A stretch of DNA of 64,000 nt from JAGGSN01 sp965603725 (GTDB taxonomy: Bacteria > Zixibacteria > MSB-5A5 > UBA10806 > 4484-95): positions 44,286 to 108,285 of the forward strand of contig CBFDEC010000007.1 of NCBI GenBank assembly GCA_965603725.1. The letters run 5' to 3'. The notes below the pieces were generated by a model, which worked only from the letters and a program-made list of their open reading frames with translations, ran no database searches and was not told the origin of the DNA. Made by a program: the position numbers and the translations under genes. Of the stretch, positions 31,696 to 39,647 are shown piece after piece. Position 1 is the stretch's first letter. Every line of letters begins with the position of its first letter.

Positions 31696-34215
31696 CTACT
31701 TCACATACTTTACTTTTCTTGAATATTTTTTGAGTAGGTCAGAAACCGAGAGTTTATATGTATCAACTAACTTTTGAATGTGAGGGATTGATAAATCCTT
31801 TAAATTAATCGATTCAAATGCCTTAAAGAATTCTCTAATACATTTAATAAACTTCTTCAACTCATCTTCTGTCATAACCTCTACTTCACAAGTAAATGCT
31901 GCCGGTTTCGAAACTTTATAAGTTGGATGAATCATCACTCGCTTAACTTGCATATTTTCATAGTTTTTTTCAAACCAAGCACTTGAACTATTCATTTGTT
32001 CCGTTTCTCGTTTATTAATTTCTGACCTTCGTATCTCCACTTCATTTTTACATTCCCATAATAAATATTGTGCATCTTCCAATGCCCATAAATTATCCGG
32101 GCCTTCTTTCCACACCTTATCAGGTCTTTCACCCGCAAAACCAAGTGCTCTGCTGAGTTCATCCAATGCTTGCTCAAATTTGTCAGCTTTAGCACCAAAA
32201 ACCAAAGAACCTAAAATATCTGTAAGTGCTATATCCAGATGAGCATAGTCTTCGAAATTTCTAATCCATTCAGCAATTCTCTCCATTCTTTTTTGGCTAA
32301 TAACACTCAATTTTACTACTGTTACACCGAAAGGTGGCTTCAACAGAAATCGGTTTTTTTTGTGAGCCGAAACCTGAAGCTTCTGTGATTCCGCTCGATT
32401 AGCCCGATAGTTATATCTTGCCATCTCTTGTAAATACCAACCTTTTTCGGCATCATCGTGCTTAGCTGTGTCAAGGAATGCTTGTATTTGGTTTGTTGCA
32501 CCTGAATAATCCCCGCTTTGGTACGATTGTTCAGCGTTTAATTCAACGGTATAAATATTTAAAATATTTTTGTTTGCACCAGAAGGCTTGACACTGGCCA
32601 TTTGTTGAGCATAGAAAGCTTTCCAGTCTCCATTACGATTCAAACATTGTTTAAGTAATGCAATAAATATTTTAAATGGTTTTTCACCGTCATCTAAATC
32701 CAGTTTTGCCATTTCTGCGATTTCAACACCAATTCCAATTTGAGTCGACATCTGAGGTGAAAGGAATTTTCGAGATTGCCTGTCACGTACAAGCCTTGTA
32801 ATATCTGGTCCCGTAATAATAATAACAGAATAATCTTTTTCACCACGAACACTTCTACCCAAACCTTGTTCAACAGTTCTTATCGTTCGCATTAGTATTG
32901 CTTCATTATCGGGTCGGCAAAATTCCTCATAAAGGTCGGTAAGGTTTTCAGAATAAGGTTTGCTATCGAAAATCAGAATTCGACAAGTATCATCTGGAAG
33001 ATCAATGCCGTCATAACGATTTGCTAAAACTATTGTATGTTCGTTTTTTCCTTCTCGTAGATTTTGAATAATATTAGTAAGAGTATCTGTTGTAGCTACC
33101 ACGGCTCCATAAGCTTCCCAATCTTTCGTACGTAGAAAACTTGGAGTAAATGCGACAACACCAAATTGCTTCTTTGATGTAAATGAGCCAAAGTACTTTA
33201 CAATCTCCTCTCTATTTAAATCTTCGTGAATAAGTGAGGGCAATAGAACCATTTTTTCACCAGACCAACTTTCTTTTGAGTAAGTAAGTGGATTAACTAT
33301 AGTATCTGGTAAGAGTTGCAGTCCTTTTACTAAGAATGAATCATCGGTAACTGTTGCTGACATAAATATTCTATGTTCTGCTTCCCAATAACTACCAAAA
33401 GCATATAGTGGTGGAATATAGGGTTCGATTTCGATAGCAGCTCCAGAAATTACACATTTGCAATGACTTAGTAGATCTTTCAAGAGCGGCCACGCAAATT
33501 TAATCGATTGCTGATCTTTGGCTGCAGATAAGATCTTCGCAATTTCGGTTTCTCGATCGAACCAAGCCCAATAAGGAACAGGAAGAAAGGAATCCCTTTT
33601 ATTGTTTTGGATATCTGAAAAAGTTCCTACACCTTGTTGTTCCAATTCATTTTCAAAGAGTGACCTCAACTTATGATATGTTTCTTCTTCTTTGTGAATG
33701 CGAATTCTGCATGCTTCACGAATTGAATCCGAGCAAGCGTGCGCATCATCCATTAAAAGTGAGTTAATACTAATGGACTTTGTATACAGTCCAAATTTTG
33801 TTAATCCATTAAAAAGTTTTTGAATGGACGTTACCAAGATTTTATTACTATCTATAAAATCGTCTGGTAATTCAGGTTCTGCTTTGCATGTAGATATTCC
33901 AAATTGCTTTGCCTGTTCACAAGTTCGATCAATTAGAAAATTATTTGGGCACAAATATACGGCAGGTCCTTTTGAATCATTCAATCGTGATTGAAGCATC
34001 AATAGACCAATCAGGGTTTTACCTTGACCAGTATGTAATTTTACAATAATATCACGATTATTTTGATGATAAAAATACCATTCTTTTAGTACAGATTCCT
34101 GGGCAGGTCGAAGAGGTCCTTTGTCGTGGGCACGATCCAGATCATCATAGAGAATTAAGGGATCAATTGGCTTCTTTACGTTCTTTCCTACCATTCGCTT
34201 CTTAAAGTCGACCAT
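31696..34215 (-). CDS. SF2 DinG/XPD-like helicase with probable C-terminal PD-(D/E)XK nuclease domain
   Basis: An 839-residue protein. KLHTGQGKT (59-67) is Walker A. MDDAHA (155-160) is a DDAH variant of motif II. MSATV (285-289) is motif III. VLANRYDGIDLP (396-407) and RTVEQGLGRSVRG (446-458) are motifs V and VI of the DinG/XPD branch. No Cys cluster typical of the iron-sulfur DinG/XPD enzymes is seen. Residues 685-750 read LSRALGFAGERP, GPDNLW (705-710), LLWECKNE (718-725), then TEQMNSSSAWF: a D...ExK arrangement expected for a PD-(D/E)XK nuclease. Being the main cargo of an att-flanked element, it may be an antiviral or element-maintenance enzyme; this is inference. A GGGAGAGG ribosome-binding site precedes the ATG. 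Confidence 0.82.
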   Translation of the reverse strand: MVDFKKRMVGKNVKKPIDPLILYDDLDRAHDKGPLRPAQESVLKEWYFYHQNNRDIIVKLHTGQGKTLIGLLMLQSRLNDSKGPAVYLCPNNFLIDRTCEQAKQFGISTCKAEPELPDDFIDSNKILVTSIQKLFNGLTKFGLYTKSISINSLLMDDAHACSDSIREACRIRIHKEEETYHKLRSLFENELEQQGVGTFSDIQNNKRDSFLPVPYWAWFDRETEIAKILSAAKDQQSIKFAWPLLKDLLSHCKCVISGAAIEIEPYIPPLYAFGSYWEAEHRIFMSATVTDDSFLVKGLQLLPDTIVNPLTYSKESWSGEKMVLLPSLIHEDLNREEIVKYFGSFTSKKQFGVVAFTPSFLRTKDWEAYGAVVATTDTLTNIIQNLREGKNEHTIVLANRYDGIDLPDDTCRILIFDSKPYSENLTDLYEEFCRPDNEAILMRTIRTVEQGLGRSVRGEKDYSVIIITGPDITRLVRDRQSRKFLSPQMSTQIGIGVEIAEMAKLDLDDGEKPFKIFIALLKQCLNRNGDWKAFYAQQMASVKPSGANKNILNIYTVELNAEQSYQSGDYSGATNQIQAFLDTAKHDDAEKGWYLQEMARYNYRANRAESQKLQVSAHKKNRFLLKPPFGVTVVKLSVISQKRMERIAEWIRNFEDYAHLDIALTDILGSLVFGAKADKFEQALDELSRALGFAGERPDKVWKEGPDNLWALEDAQYLLWECKNEVEIRRSEINKRETEQMNSSSAWFEKNYENMQVKRVMIHPTYKVSKPAAFTCEVEVMTEDELKKFIKCIREFFKAFESINLKDLSIPHIQKLVDTYKLSVSDLLKKYSRKVKYVK

Positions 34216-34390
34216 TTTATCCTCTCCCTATGTTCTAATTTAAAACAATTTAGCACTTTTTAAAAATAATATCATGTATATTATGGTCATATTTTGGAGA
34301 TCATGCGTCTTTTGTTTTCTGAATAAGCTCATTACTGATATCGCCTAACATCATTACCTGTTTATATAATTATGCAGCATTATATCTATT

Positions 34391-34567
34391 CTAAAGCGGA
34401 ATATCAATTTTTTTTGTTTTCCTGCCGTTATTAGTTTTCGATTCAAGCCATTTGATAACATCTTTTTCTTTAAAACGAACAAACCTGCCCAACTTCATAT
34501 GCGGAATATACCCGATATGAGTCCACTGGTAAATAGTAGATACCTTCACGCCAAGGTATTCCGCCAT
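34391..34567 (-). CDS. excisionase-like MerR/HTH_17 DNA-binding protein
   Basis: 58 residues from the ATG at 34567, MAEYLGVKVSTIYQW through MKLGRFVRFKEKDVIKWLES, a typical winged helix of the excisionase family (AEYLGVxxxTIYxW...GRxxRFxxxDV). The frame continues upstream for five more conserved-looking residues (LLPSQE) to an in-frame stop, so the native N terminus may be slightly truncated or start at a rare codon. It lies between the helicase and att-like site C. Such proteins direct excision by tyrosine integrases, but no integrase gene is in the element. Confidence 0.82.
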   Translation of the reverse strand: MAEYLGVKVSTIYQWTHIGYIPHMKLGRFVRFKEKDVIKWLESKTNNGRKTKKIDIPL

Positions 34568-34630
34568 TTCTTGTGATGGAAGGAGTTATAAGAAATTTGC
34601 TGGAGGTTATTTCAACGAACCTATAATTAT

Positions 34631-34689
34631 TGCAACCTGTTGTATTTTATTGACTTATAATATAATGGAGGCGGGGGGAATCGAACCCC
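34631..34689 (-). repeat. att-like site C with tRNA/tmRNA 3'-end remnant
   Basis: On the minus strand 34689-34665 reads GGGGTTCGATTCCCCCC then GCCTCCA: a complete T-arm and 3' acceptor strand as in tmRNA. No matching 5' half or tag-coding region lies upstream, because the alpha/beta hydrolase gene begins at 34865. It is therefore a remnant, as expected at an attachment site. The core is identical over 14 bp to site B. Confidence 0.6.
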
Positions 34690-34725
34690 ATTATCCGCAT
34701 TAAATACCAACGACTTACAGCATCG

Positions 34726-34747
34726 TGTGGCTAAATTGTGGCAGATT
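34726..34747 (+). repeat. 11-bp-period direct repeat pair at right end
   Basis: TGTGGCTAAAT followed by TGTGGCAGATT, 44 bases outside the att core, matching the repeat pairs at 29055, 31342 and 31620. Confidence 0.55.
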
Positions 34748-34770
34748 TAATATTTGCCTATTCTCAACAA

Positions 34771-34798
34771 AAAAGGTAGTCGCCGACTGCCTTTTTTT
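34771..34798. terminator. bidirectional terminator after the hydrolase gene
   Basis: AAAAAGG TAGTCGCCGACT GCC then TTTTTTT: a 7-bp stem (34775-34781 with 34785-34791, one G-T pair) flanked by A- and T-runs, so it can stop transcription on either strand. It lies 65 bases after the end of the minus-strand hydrolase gene. Confidence 0.75.
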
Positions 34799-34864
34799 AT
34801 CCAGAAAACACCGTAGATATACCGGCGTTTATTATCGTATTGTTGGCGCCAGAAGATACTCTAT

Positions 34865-35815
34865 TTATTTACTCTCTACCTGTGCCAGGAAATCACGTAT
34901 GATCTTGATATCAGTCTCAGGATCGTCATGCATCGTAAAATGGGCGCAGTTCTTCAATAGTGCAAACTCTGCGCCGGGGATCAGGCTCTGGTAATACTTG
35001 ACGGTCGCAGGTGTGGCTTCGTCGAATTGGCCCGCTGTGAGTAGAGTCGGTATTGTGATCTCGCCGAGGCGATCGGTACGATCGTAATCGCTGAGTGTCC
35101 CTGTAGAAGTGAACTCACTTGGCCCCCACATGTATCCATACATAGCCAGATTCATCTGCGCGAAAGCGCTGTTTACATCATCTGACCAGGGCTGCCTGCG
35201 CGCTAAATATTGCCCGTAGTAGACCATTACGGCAGATTGATATTCGGGTGAATCTGTTGTTTTTTCCCGTTCGTGATGCCTGATTACCTCCTGCACGGAA
35301 TCCGGCAGAGCACCCAGCAGGCTGTCGGCATCATGAATCCAGCGGGGAACACTAAGAGCGGGACTCGCCAGGACAAGACTACTTACACCGGCGGGCCGAT
35401 TGAGCATATAGTCAACGGCCAACATTGTACCCCAGGAGTGTCCGTAAAGGTGAATTTCTTTCAAGCCTAATGCCTCACGTACTTGAGTTATTTCCTCCAC
35501 GAAACGTTCGATCGTCCATAATGTCGTGTCTGATGGACCCGGGGAGCTGGCGCACCCGAGTTGGTCGTAGAAAATCACTGGACGGTCAGCGGCGAGGGCT
35601 TCCAGCGGTTTCAGATAGACACTCGATGAGCCCGGACCGCCATGTAATACCAATAGCGGCGTACGTTCCCCGCTACCGACAATTTTATACCACACTTTAC
35701 CGCCGGTGACCTCAACAAAGCCTTCACCCTGTAGCAGACCGGCGGACTGGCAGGCGCTTAGAGCCAAAACTGCAAGGACGCAAAGTCCAGCCGTCAAAAT
35801 CGTTTTTCTGATCAT
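34865..35815 (-). CDS. lipoprotein alpha/beta hydrolase, proline iminopeptidase-like
   Basis: 316 residues from the ATG at 35815, which has a GGGAGG ribosome-binding site; an upstream ATG at 35839 is less likely. The N terminus (MIRKTILTAGLCVLAV then LALSACQS) is a lipoprotein signal with the lipobox LSAC. HGGPGSSSVY is the oxyanion motif of the proline iminopeptidase group. GHSWGTM holds the nucleophilic Ser, AGQFDEATP the Asp and NCAHFTMHD the His. It probably releases N-terminal residues from peptides or hydrolyses amides or esters in the periplasm. It is a single-gene unit. Confidence 0.88.
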   Translation of the reverse strand: MIRKTILTAGLCVLAVLALSACQSAGLLQGEGFVEVTGGKVWYKIVGSGERTPLLVLHGGPGSSSVYLKPLEALAADRPVIFYDQLGCASSPGPSDTTLWTIERFVEEITQVREALGLKEIHLYGHSWGTMLAVDYMLNRPAGVSSLVLASPALSVPRWIHDADSLLGALPDSVQEVIRHHEREKTTDSPEYQSAVMVYYGQYLARRQPWSDDVNSAFAQMNLAMYGYMWGPSEFTSTGTLSDYDRTDRLGEITIPTLLTAGQFDEATPATVKYYQSLIPGAEFALLKNCAHFTMHDDPETDIKIIRDFLAQVESK

Positions 35816-36315
35816 GAATTTCCTCCCGTGAATGTACATCGTTATCCTAATTAAGACAATTTAAGATAAAATGTAGGATAAGCTTTTGTAATAGTCAAGC
35901 ACAAATTGGACTTTTTGATTGTTTTTGTTTAGAGTGATTTTCTTCAGTTAACCTTCTTTGATTTGTTTGTTTTAATGTCTATGTTTAAGGCTGGTTCGAG
36001 TTCGGTCCGGGGAGATTTCGCTCCATTATTGTATGAAAACTATTACAGCAATCCTAAGAGAGGATCAAATAGAATAGTGATTCTTGAAATCTTATATGTA
36101 TCTCTAACTCGTAAAGAAAATCTCAAACGTCCTAACGATATCTATTAATGAATTTCCAATATTTATATATTTAGCAGTCTTTCTTTGCCTACATTAAACT
36201 ATTGTATTAATTTTGTGTCAAAAATGTTAGTTGGGGATTGTAACTTTGGAAAGAACCAACTCTGTTTCTGGTACGATTTATGAATTGCTCAATTATTAAT
36301 GAAAGGCTAGGGTGT
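35816..36315. other. 500-bp intergenic region
   Basis: Divergent promoter region between the hydrolase (minus) and the outer-membrane receptor (plus). A 61-codon plus frame (35963-36148) lacks a ribosome-binding site and family resemblance, so I do not call it a gene. Confidence 0.5.
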
Positions 36316-38757
36316 ATGAAAAGGCAGAATGCGGCGTTATTGATCATTATAATCATATTAATGACCACAATCGCTTTCGCTCAGGATCGCCAAGGAGTAA
36401 GAGGCCATCGATCGGTAGGAGGTTCAATTACTGGGCATGTATATGATTCGGCTCAAAAAACTCCAATCGAATATGCTACAGTTATTCTGTTTTCTCAAAA
36501 TGACAGCACCCAGATAGGCGGAATAAGCACGGACCAGGATGGTGATTTTTCTCTTGATAGAATCAAGCCAGGTCGTTATTATCTGAAAATTAACTTCCTG
36601 GGTTATGAGGCTACTACCATCGACACTATAAGTGTCTCACCGGGAAATAGAGAGATCAATTTAGGGGAAATCTCTTTAACTCAAGCCGCTCTGGTTGTTG
36701 AGGATATCCAAGTAACCGCTGAAAGGCCGACATTTGGATATAAAATCGACCGCAAAGTTATCAATGTCAGCCAACTTCAAACAGCTATATCAGGTACCGC
36801 TGTGGATATACTGGAAAATGCTCCATCTGTTAGTGTTGATATTGAGGGCAATGTCAAACTGCGGGGTAGTGCCAATTTCACTGTCCTTATCGATGGCAGG
36901 CCCAGTATACTTGACGCTAATGATGCCCTTGAGCAGATACCGGCAAGTACTATTGACAATATCGAAATAATTACTAATCCCTCCGCTAAATACGATCCCG
37001 ACGGTACTTCAGGCATTATCAATGTTGTAACAAAGAAAGACGAACTTAAAGGCATAAGCGGTATGATAAATTCTTCGGGTAGTTTCGATGATAAATATGG
37101 CGGCGATATCCTGTTAAGTTATCGCAACAGTTTCTACAACGCTTTCCTGCGGCTCGATTATAACAAACGGTCGTTCACCGGTTCATCGATTGAGGAAAAT
37201 CAAACCGCAATCAACGATACTATCTCATATGCCAATTCAACCGGCAACTCTACACGAGATAGAACAGGTTATGGTATCAGAAGCGGTATTAACCTCAATA
37301 TAACTTCAACTGATAACCTTAGCTTCGGTATTCGTTATGGTGGAAGAGGTGGTAAGAGAGAGTCTGTTCTTGATCACGAAGAATGGCATGAAGGCGATCT
37401 CCAGCACGAATTATATTCAAGCTGTAATGAATCTGAACAGTCGGGAAATTTCTATGTGTTTAACATGGATTATCTTCATAAGTTCCCCGGAAAAAACCAA
37501 GAGTTGTCAAGTCAGTTTATTTTTAGCCTCAGGGATATGGAGGAGGATCAAATCAGTGAAATCTTCACTAATGGTAGTGTGATATCATCGGGGCAACAAA
37601 CAACAGAGGAAGGACCGTCGAAAAGATGGCGTATAAAGCTGGATTATTTGATGCCGCTGGGGGAGTCTGGAAAATTAGAATCCGGCTATCAGAGCAGATT
37701 AGGTAGTTCGGAAGATATAACCAAGCAATACGAATACAATGATTCAACCGGCGATTATGAATTCTTTCCTGACTACAGCCATACTACGGAATATGTCAGG
37801 AATATTCATTCTGTTTACACCATGCTTGGAGGTGAAACAGGTAACTTTGGATACCAAGCTGGAATCAGGGGCGAATATACTTACAGAGATATCAATATCC
37901 TGGATGATAACAAAAGCTTTAATATCGACAGATGGGATTATTTCCCATCTTTTCATGTATCTTATCAACTTAAAAATAATAACCAGGTAATAGCAAGCTA
38001 TGCCCGCAAGATTAAGCGTTCCCGGGGATGGTGGTTGGAGCCGTTTGAATTCAGAAGGGATGCTTATAATATTCAAAAAGGTAATCCTGATCTCAAACCG
38101 GAATATATCGATTCCTATGAACTGGGTTACCAGCGAACATTGGGGGAAAATATGTTTTCTGTGGAAGCGTATTACCGGATAACTCACAATAAAGTCGAGT
38201 TTGTCCGTTCGGTTTATGATGAAAACATTACCTTAAACACGGTTGAAAATGTCGGCGCCGATTATTCTCTAGGTACAGAGATCATGGTAAACCTTTTGCC
38301 GTTTCGATTCTGGGATATAAATCTTATTGGAGATCTATATCACTACCGTGTGGAGGGTGAACTTTATGGCGAAGATTTTTCAACTGATAATAATACCTGG
38401 CAAATGCGAATCAATAATACCTGGACTATCGGCCGCAAAACACGATTGCAGACAAACAGCAGATATAACGGCAAATCTATTTCGGCTCAGGGGACTCGTG
38501 GGGGTTATTTTAGTATGAATGCGGCTGTTAAATATGATTTGATCTATCGAGCTCTTACAGCCACGCTTCTGGTTAACGATATTTTCGGCACCACTAAACG
38601 GGAAAATACCACCGAAGGTGATAATTTTATCAGATATTCATCGTTTGTACGGGATTCACCGATTGTGATGTTTAATTTAAGTTACACATTCAACAATTTC
38701 AAAGCAGAACGCGACCAGGATCGTGACGGTGAAGATTACGGCGAAGATGATTTTTAA
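36316..38757 (+). CDS. TonB-dependent-receptor-like outer-membrane beta-barrel protein
   Basis: 813 residues from the ATG at 36316 (gene start preceded by gaaagg; an upstream ATG at 36280 is possible). The signal peptide is MKRQNAALLIIIIILM then TTIAFA. Residues about 35-120 form a carboxypeptidase-regulatory-like Ig domain (GSITGHVYDSAQKTPIEYAT, GRYYLKINFLGYEATT). A plug domain follows (ISGTAVDILENAPSVSVD, VKLRGSANFTVLIDGRP, NIEIITNPSAKYDPDGTSGI). The remainder is aromatic-rich beta strands of a barrel ending near MFNLSYTFNNFK. This is the outer-membrane beta-barrel family common in Bacteroidetes-like bacteria. The ligand is unknown; no TonB box is evident, and no SusD partner is adjacent. 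Confidence 0.9.
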   Translation: MKRQNAALLIIIIILMTTIAFAQDRQGVRGHRSVGGSITGHVYDSAQKTPIEYATVILFSQNDSTQIGGISTDQDGDFSLDRIKPGRYYLKINFLGYEATTIDTISVSPGNREINLGEISLTQAALVVEDIQVTAERPTFGYKIDRKVINVSQLQTAISGTAVDILENAPSVSVDIEGNVKLRGSANFTVLIDGRPSILDANDALEQIPASTIDNIEIITNPSAKYDPDGTSGIINVVTKKDELKGISGMINSSGSFDDKYGGDILLSYRNSFYNAFLRLDYNKRSFTGSSIEENQTAINDTISYANSTGNSTRDRTGYGIRSGINLNITSTDNLSFGIRYGGRGGKRESVLDHEEWHEGDLQHELYSSCNESEQSGNFYVFNMDYLHKFPGKNQELSSQFIFSLRDMEEDQISEIFTNGSVISSGQQTTEEGPSKRWRIKLDYLMPLGESGKLESGYQSRLGSSEDITKQYEYNDSTGDYEFFPDYSHTTEYVRNIHSVYTMLGGETGNFGYQAGIRGEYTYRDINILDDNKSFNIDRWDYFPSFHVSYQLKNNNQVIASYARKIKRSRGWWLEPFEFRRDAYNIQKGNPDLKPEYIDSYELGYQRTLGENMFSVEAYYRITHNKVEFVRSVYDENITLNTVENVGADYSLGTEIMVNLLPFRFWDINLIGDLYHYRVEGELYGEDFSTDNNTWQMRINNTWTIGRKTRLQTNSRYNGKSISAQGTRGGYFSMNAAVKYDLIYRALTATLLVNDIFGTTKRENTTEGDNFIRYSSFVRDSPIVMFNLSYTFNNFKAERDQDRDGEDYGEDDF

Positions 38758-38970
38758 CAACTAAAACGGCCCCGACCTCACTCTCAGCCGCCAAGGTCCT
38801 ACGGACAAACTTTTGTGATTTTTGAATTCGCAATTTCCACAAACCTTAAAAATGTCGACGGAACTCGTTGGAAAACAATTGTATAGGGGACTGCTCACTC
38901 CTTGTCAGGCGGGCTATTGCGGTTCCAGACTTCCCTGCCTGATTTTGGATCACCGGACACTACTGGGCAT
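38758..38970. other. noncoding stretch
   Basis: Nothing recognisable between the receptor stop and the minus-strand small basic protein. A 105-codon plus frame overlapping this area (38822-39139) is antisense to that protein and has no family features. Confidence 0.45.
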
Positions 38971-39078
38971 TTATTTTTTCTTCTTCTCTTCTTTTAATCT
39001 TCGTTTTTCCTTTGGGCTGCGCTGGGCTTTTTTCTGTTGTTCCCTTTTGCCTTTATCTTTTTTCCCCTTATCACCCAT
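38971..39078 (-). CDS. tiny lysine-rich protein
   Basis: 35 residues: MGDKGKKDKGKREQQKKAQ then SPKEKRRLKEEKKKK. GGAG lies eight bases before the ATG. About half of the residues are Lys or Arg. Short proteins of this composition (starting MGDKGKKDKGK) occur widely in bacteria and are annotated as hypothetical; the function is unknown and might involve nucleic-acid or ribosome binding. It is too short for a usual open-reading-frame cutoff. Confidence 0.72.
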   Translation of the reverse strand: MGDKGKKDKGKREQQKKAQRSPKEKRRLKEEKKKK

Positions 39079-39409
39079 TTTCGTTTCTCCTTGTTTGAAA
39101 ATGACCTGTATTTCTCAAGCTGTCCACGATATCCGATAAACAGCCATAACGCCGACGACAAGAATCAGGCACATGACAAGTGTACGTTTTCAAATGAATT
39201 CTGACAAGTAGTATTTTAAATTACGAAACACAATTTTCAAAGCTATAAAACCTCAAACAAACTTGACTTCAGCTAATGCAGGATTAAGTTAAGATGAGGT
39301 GTAATCATTGGGGGCATATCATCAATACCGTTTCTATTGAAACAAACGTTATTTTGATATAAAAATACGTAGGCTATAAACACTCTACATTCATTCAAGG
39401 AGGATTTCA
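39079..39409. other. 331-bp intergenic region
   Basis: Divergent promoter region between the lysine-rich protein (minus) and the small Cys protein (plus). No further gene or structure is recognised. Confidence 0.45.
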
Positions 39410-39526
39410 ATGCCAGCAAAGAAAAAAATCAGGTGCGGCGGTAAGACCAAAGATGGCAAGAGATGCAAACGCATGGCAACACCGCCAGCAAAATTCTGCT
39501 CAAGCCACATATGGTTCAATGGATGA
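39410..39526 (+). CDS. small Cys/His zinc-binding protein
   Basis: 38 residues: MPAKKKIRCGGKTKDGKRC then KRMATPPAKFC and SSHIWFNG. The Cys-x9-Cys-x10-Cys-x2-His pattern (Cys9, Cys19, Cys30, His33) matches the small zinc-finger domain found in many short bacterial proteins (the G.T..G..C.R......YC..H pattern). A perfect AAGGAGG lies eight bases upstream of the ATG. The function is unknown. Confidence 0.8.
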   Translation: MPAKKKIRCGGKTKDGKRCKRMATPPAKFCSSHIWFNG

Positions 39527-39647
39527 GAATATTCCTTACCTGGCAAAGTGTCCCTTCTGTTTTTCAGGACAATTTAACATTAAACTTGACCCGGTATCGC
39601 AACTTAATATATTCATGTAAACGCTTAAGATATAGGCTGAATTGCAA

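Larger units (their letters stand above)
31444..34747. mobile_element. att-flanked integrative element carrying a helicase-nuclease gene
   Basis: The element is bounded by 14-bp identical cores (31479-31492 and 34669-34682) within longer similar sequences. It contains the helicase gene (31696-34215, minus) and an excisionase-like gene (34391-34567, minus). Arm-type repeats lie near both ends (31620-31641 minus orientation, 34726-34747 plus orientation). The right core is continuous with a tRNA/tmRNA T-arm-like sequence, a frequent integration target. No integrase is present, so it is either defective or mobilised in trans. The boundaries are inferred from the repeats only. Confidence 0.5.
34568..34864. 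other. noncoding right end of the element
   Basis: It contains att-like site C with a tRNA/tmRNA T-arm remnant, the repeat pair at 34726-34747 and the terminator at 34775. A short plus-strand frame from 34725 is not considered coding. Confidence 0.5.

Noticed and set aside
34665..34730. A tmRNA or tRNA gene on the minus strand.
   Set aside because: Only the T-arm and the 3' acceptor strand are present. No 5' half, anticodon arm or tag-coding region lies upstream before the hydrolase gene; it is an attachment-site remnant.
35963..36148. Plus-strand frame of 61 codons.
   Set aside because: No ribosome-binding site and no recognisable features; it lies in a divergent promoter region.
38822..39139. 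Plus-strand frame of 105 codons with a hydrophobic Phe-rich stretch.
   Set aside because: It is antisense to the lysine-rich small protein; the Phe-rich stretch is merely the complement of Lys codons.
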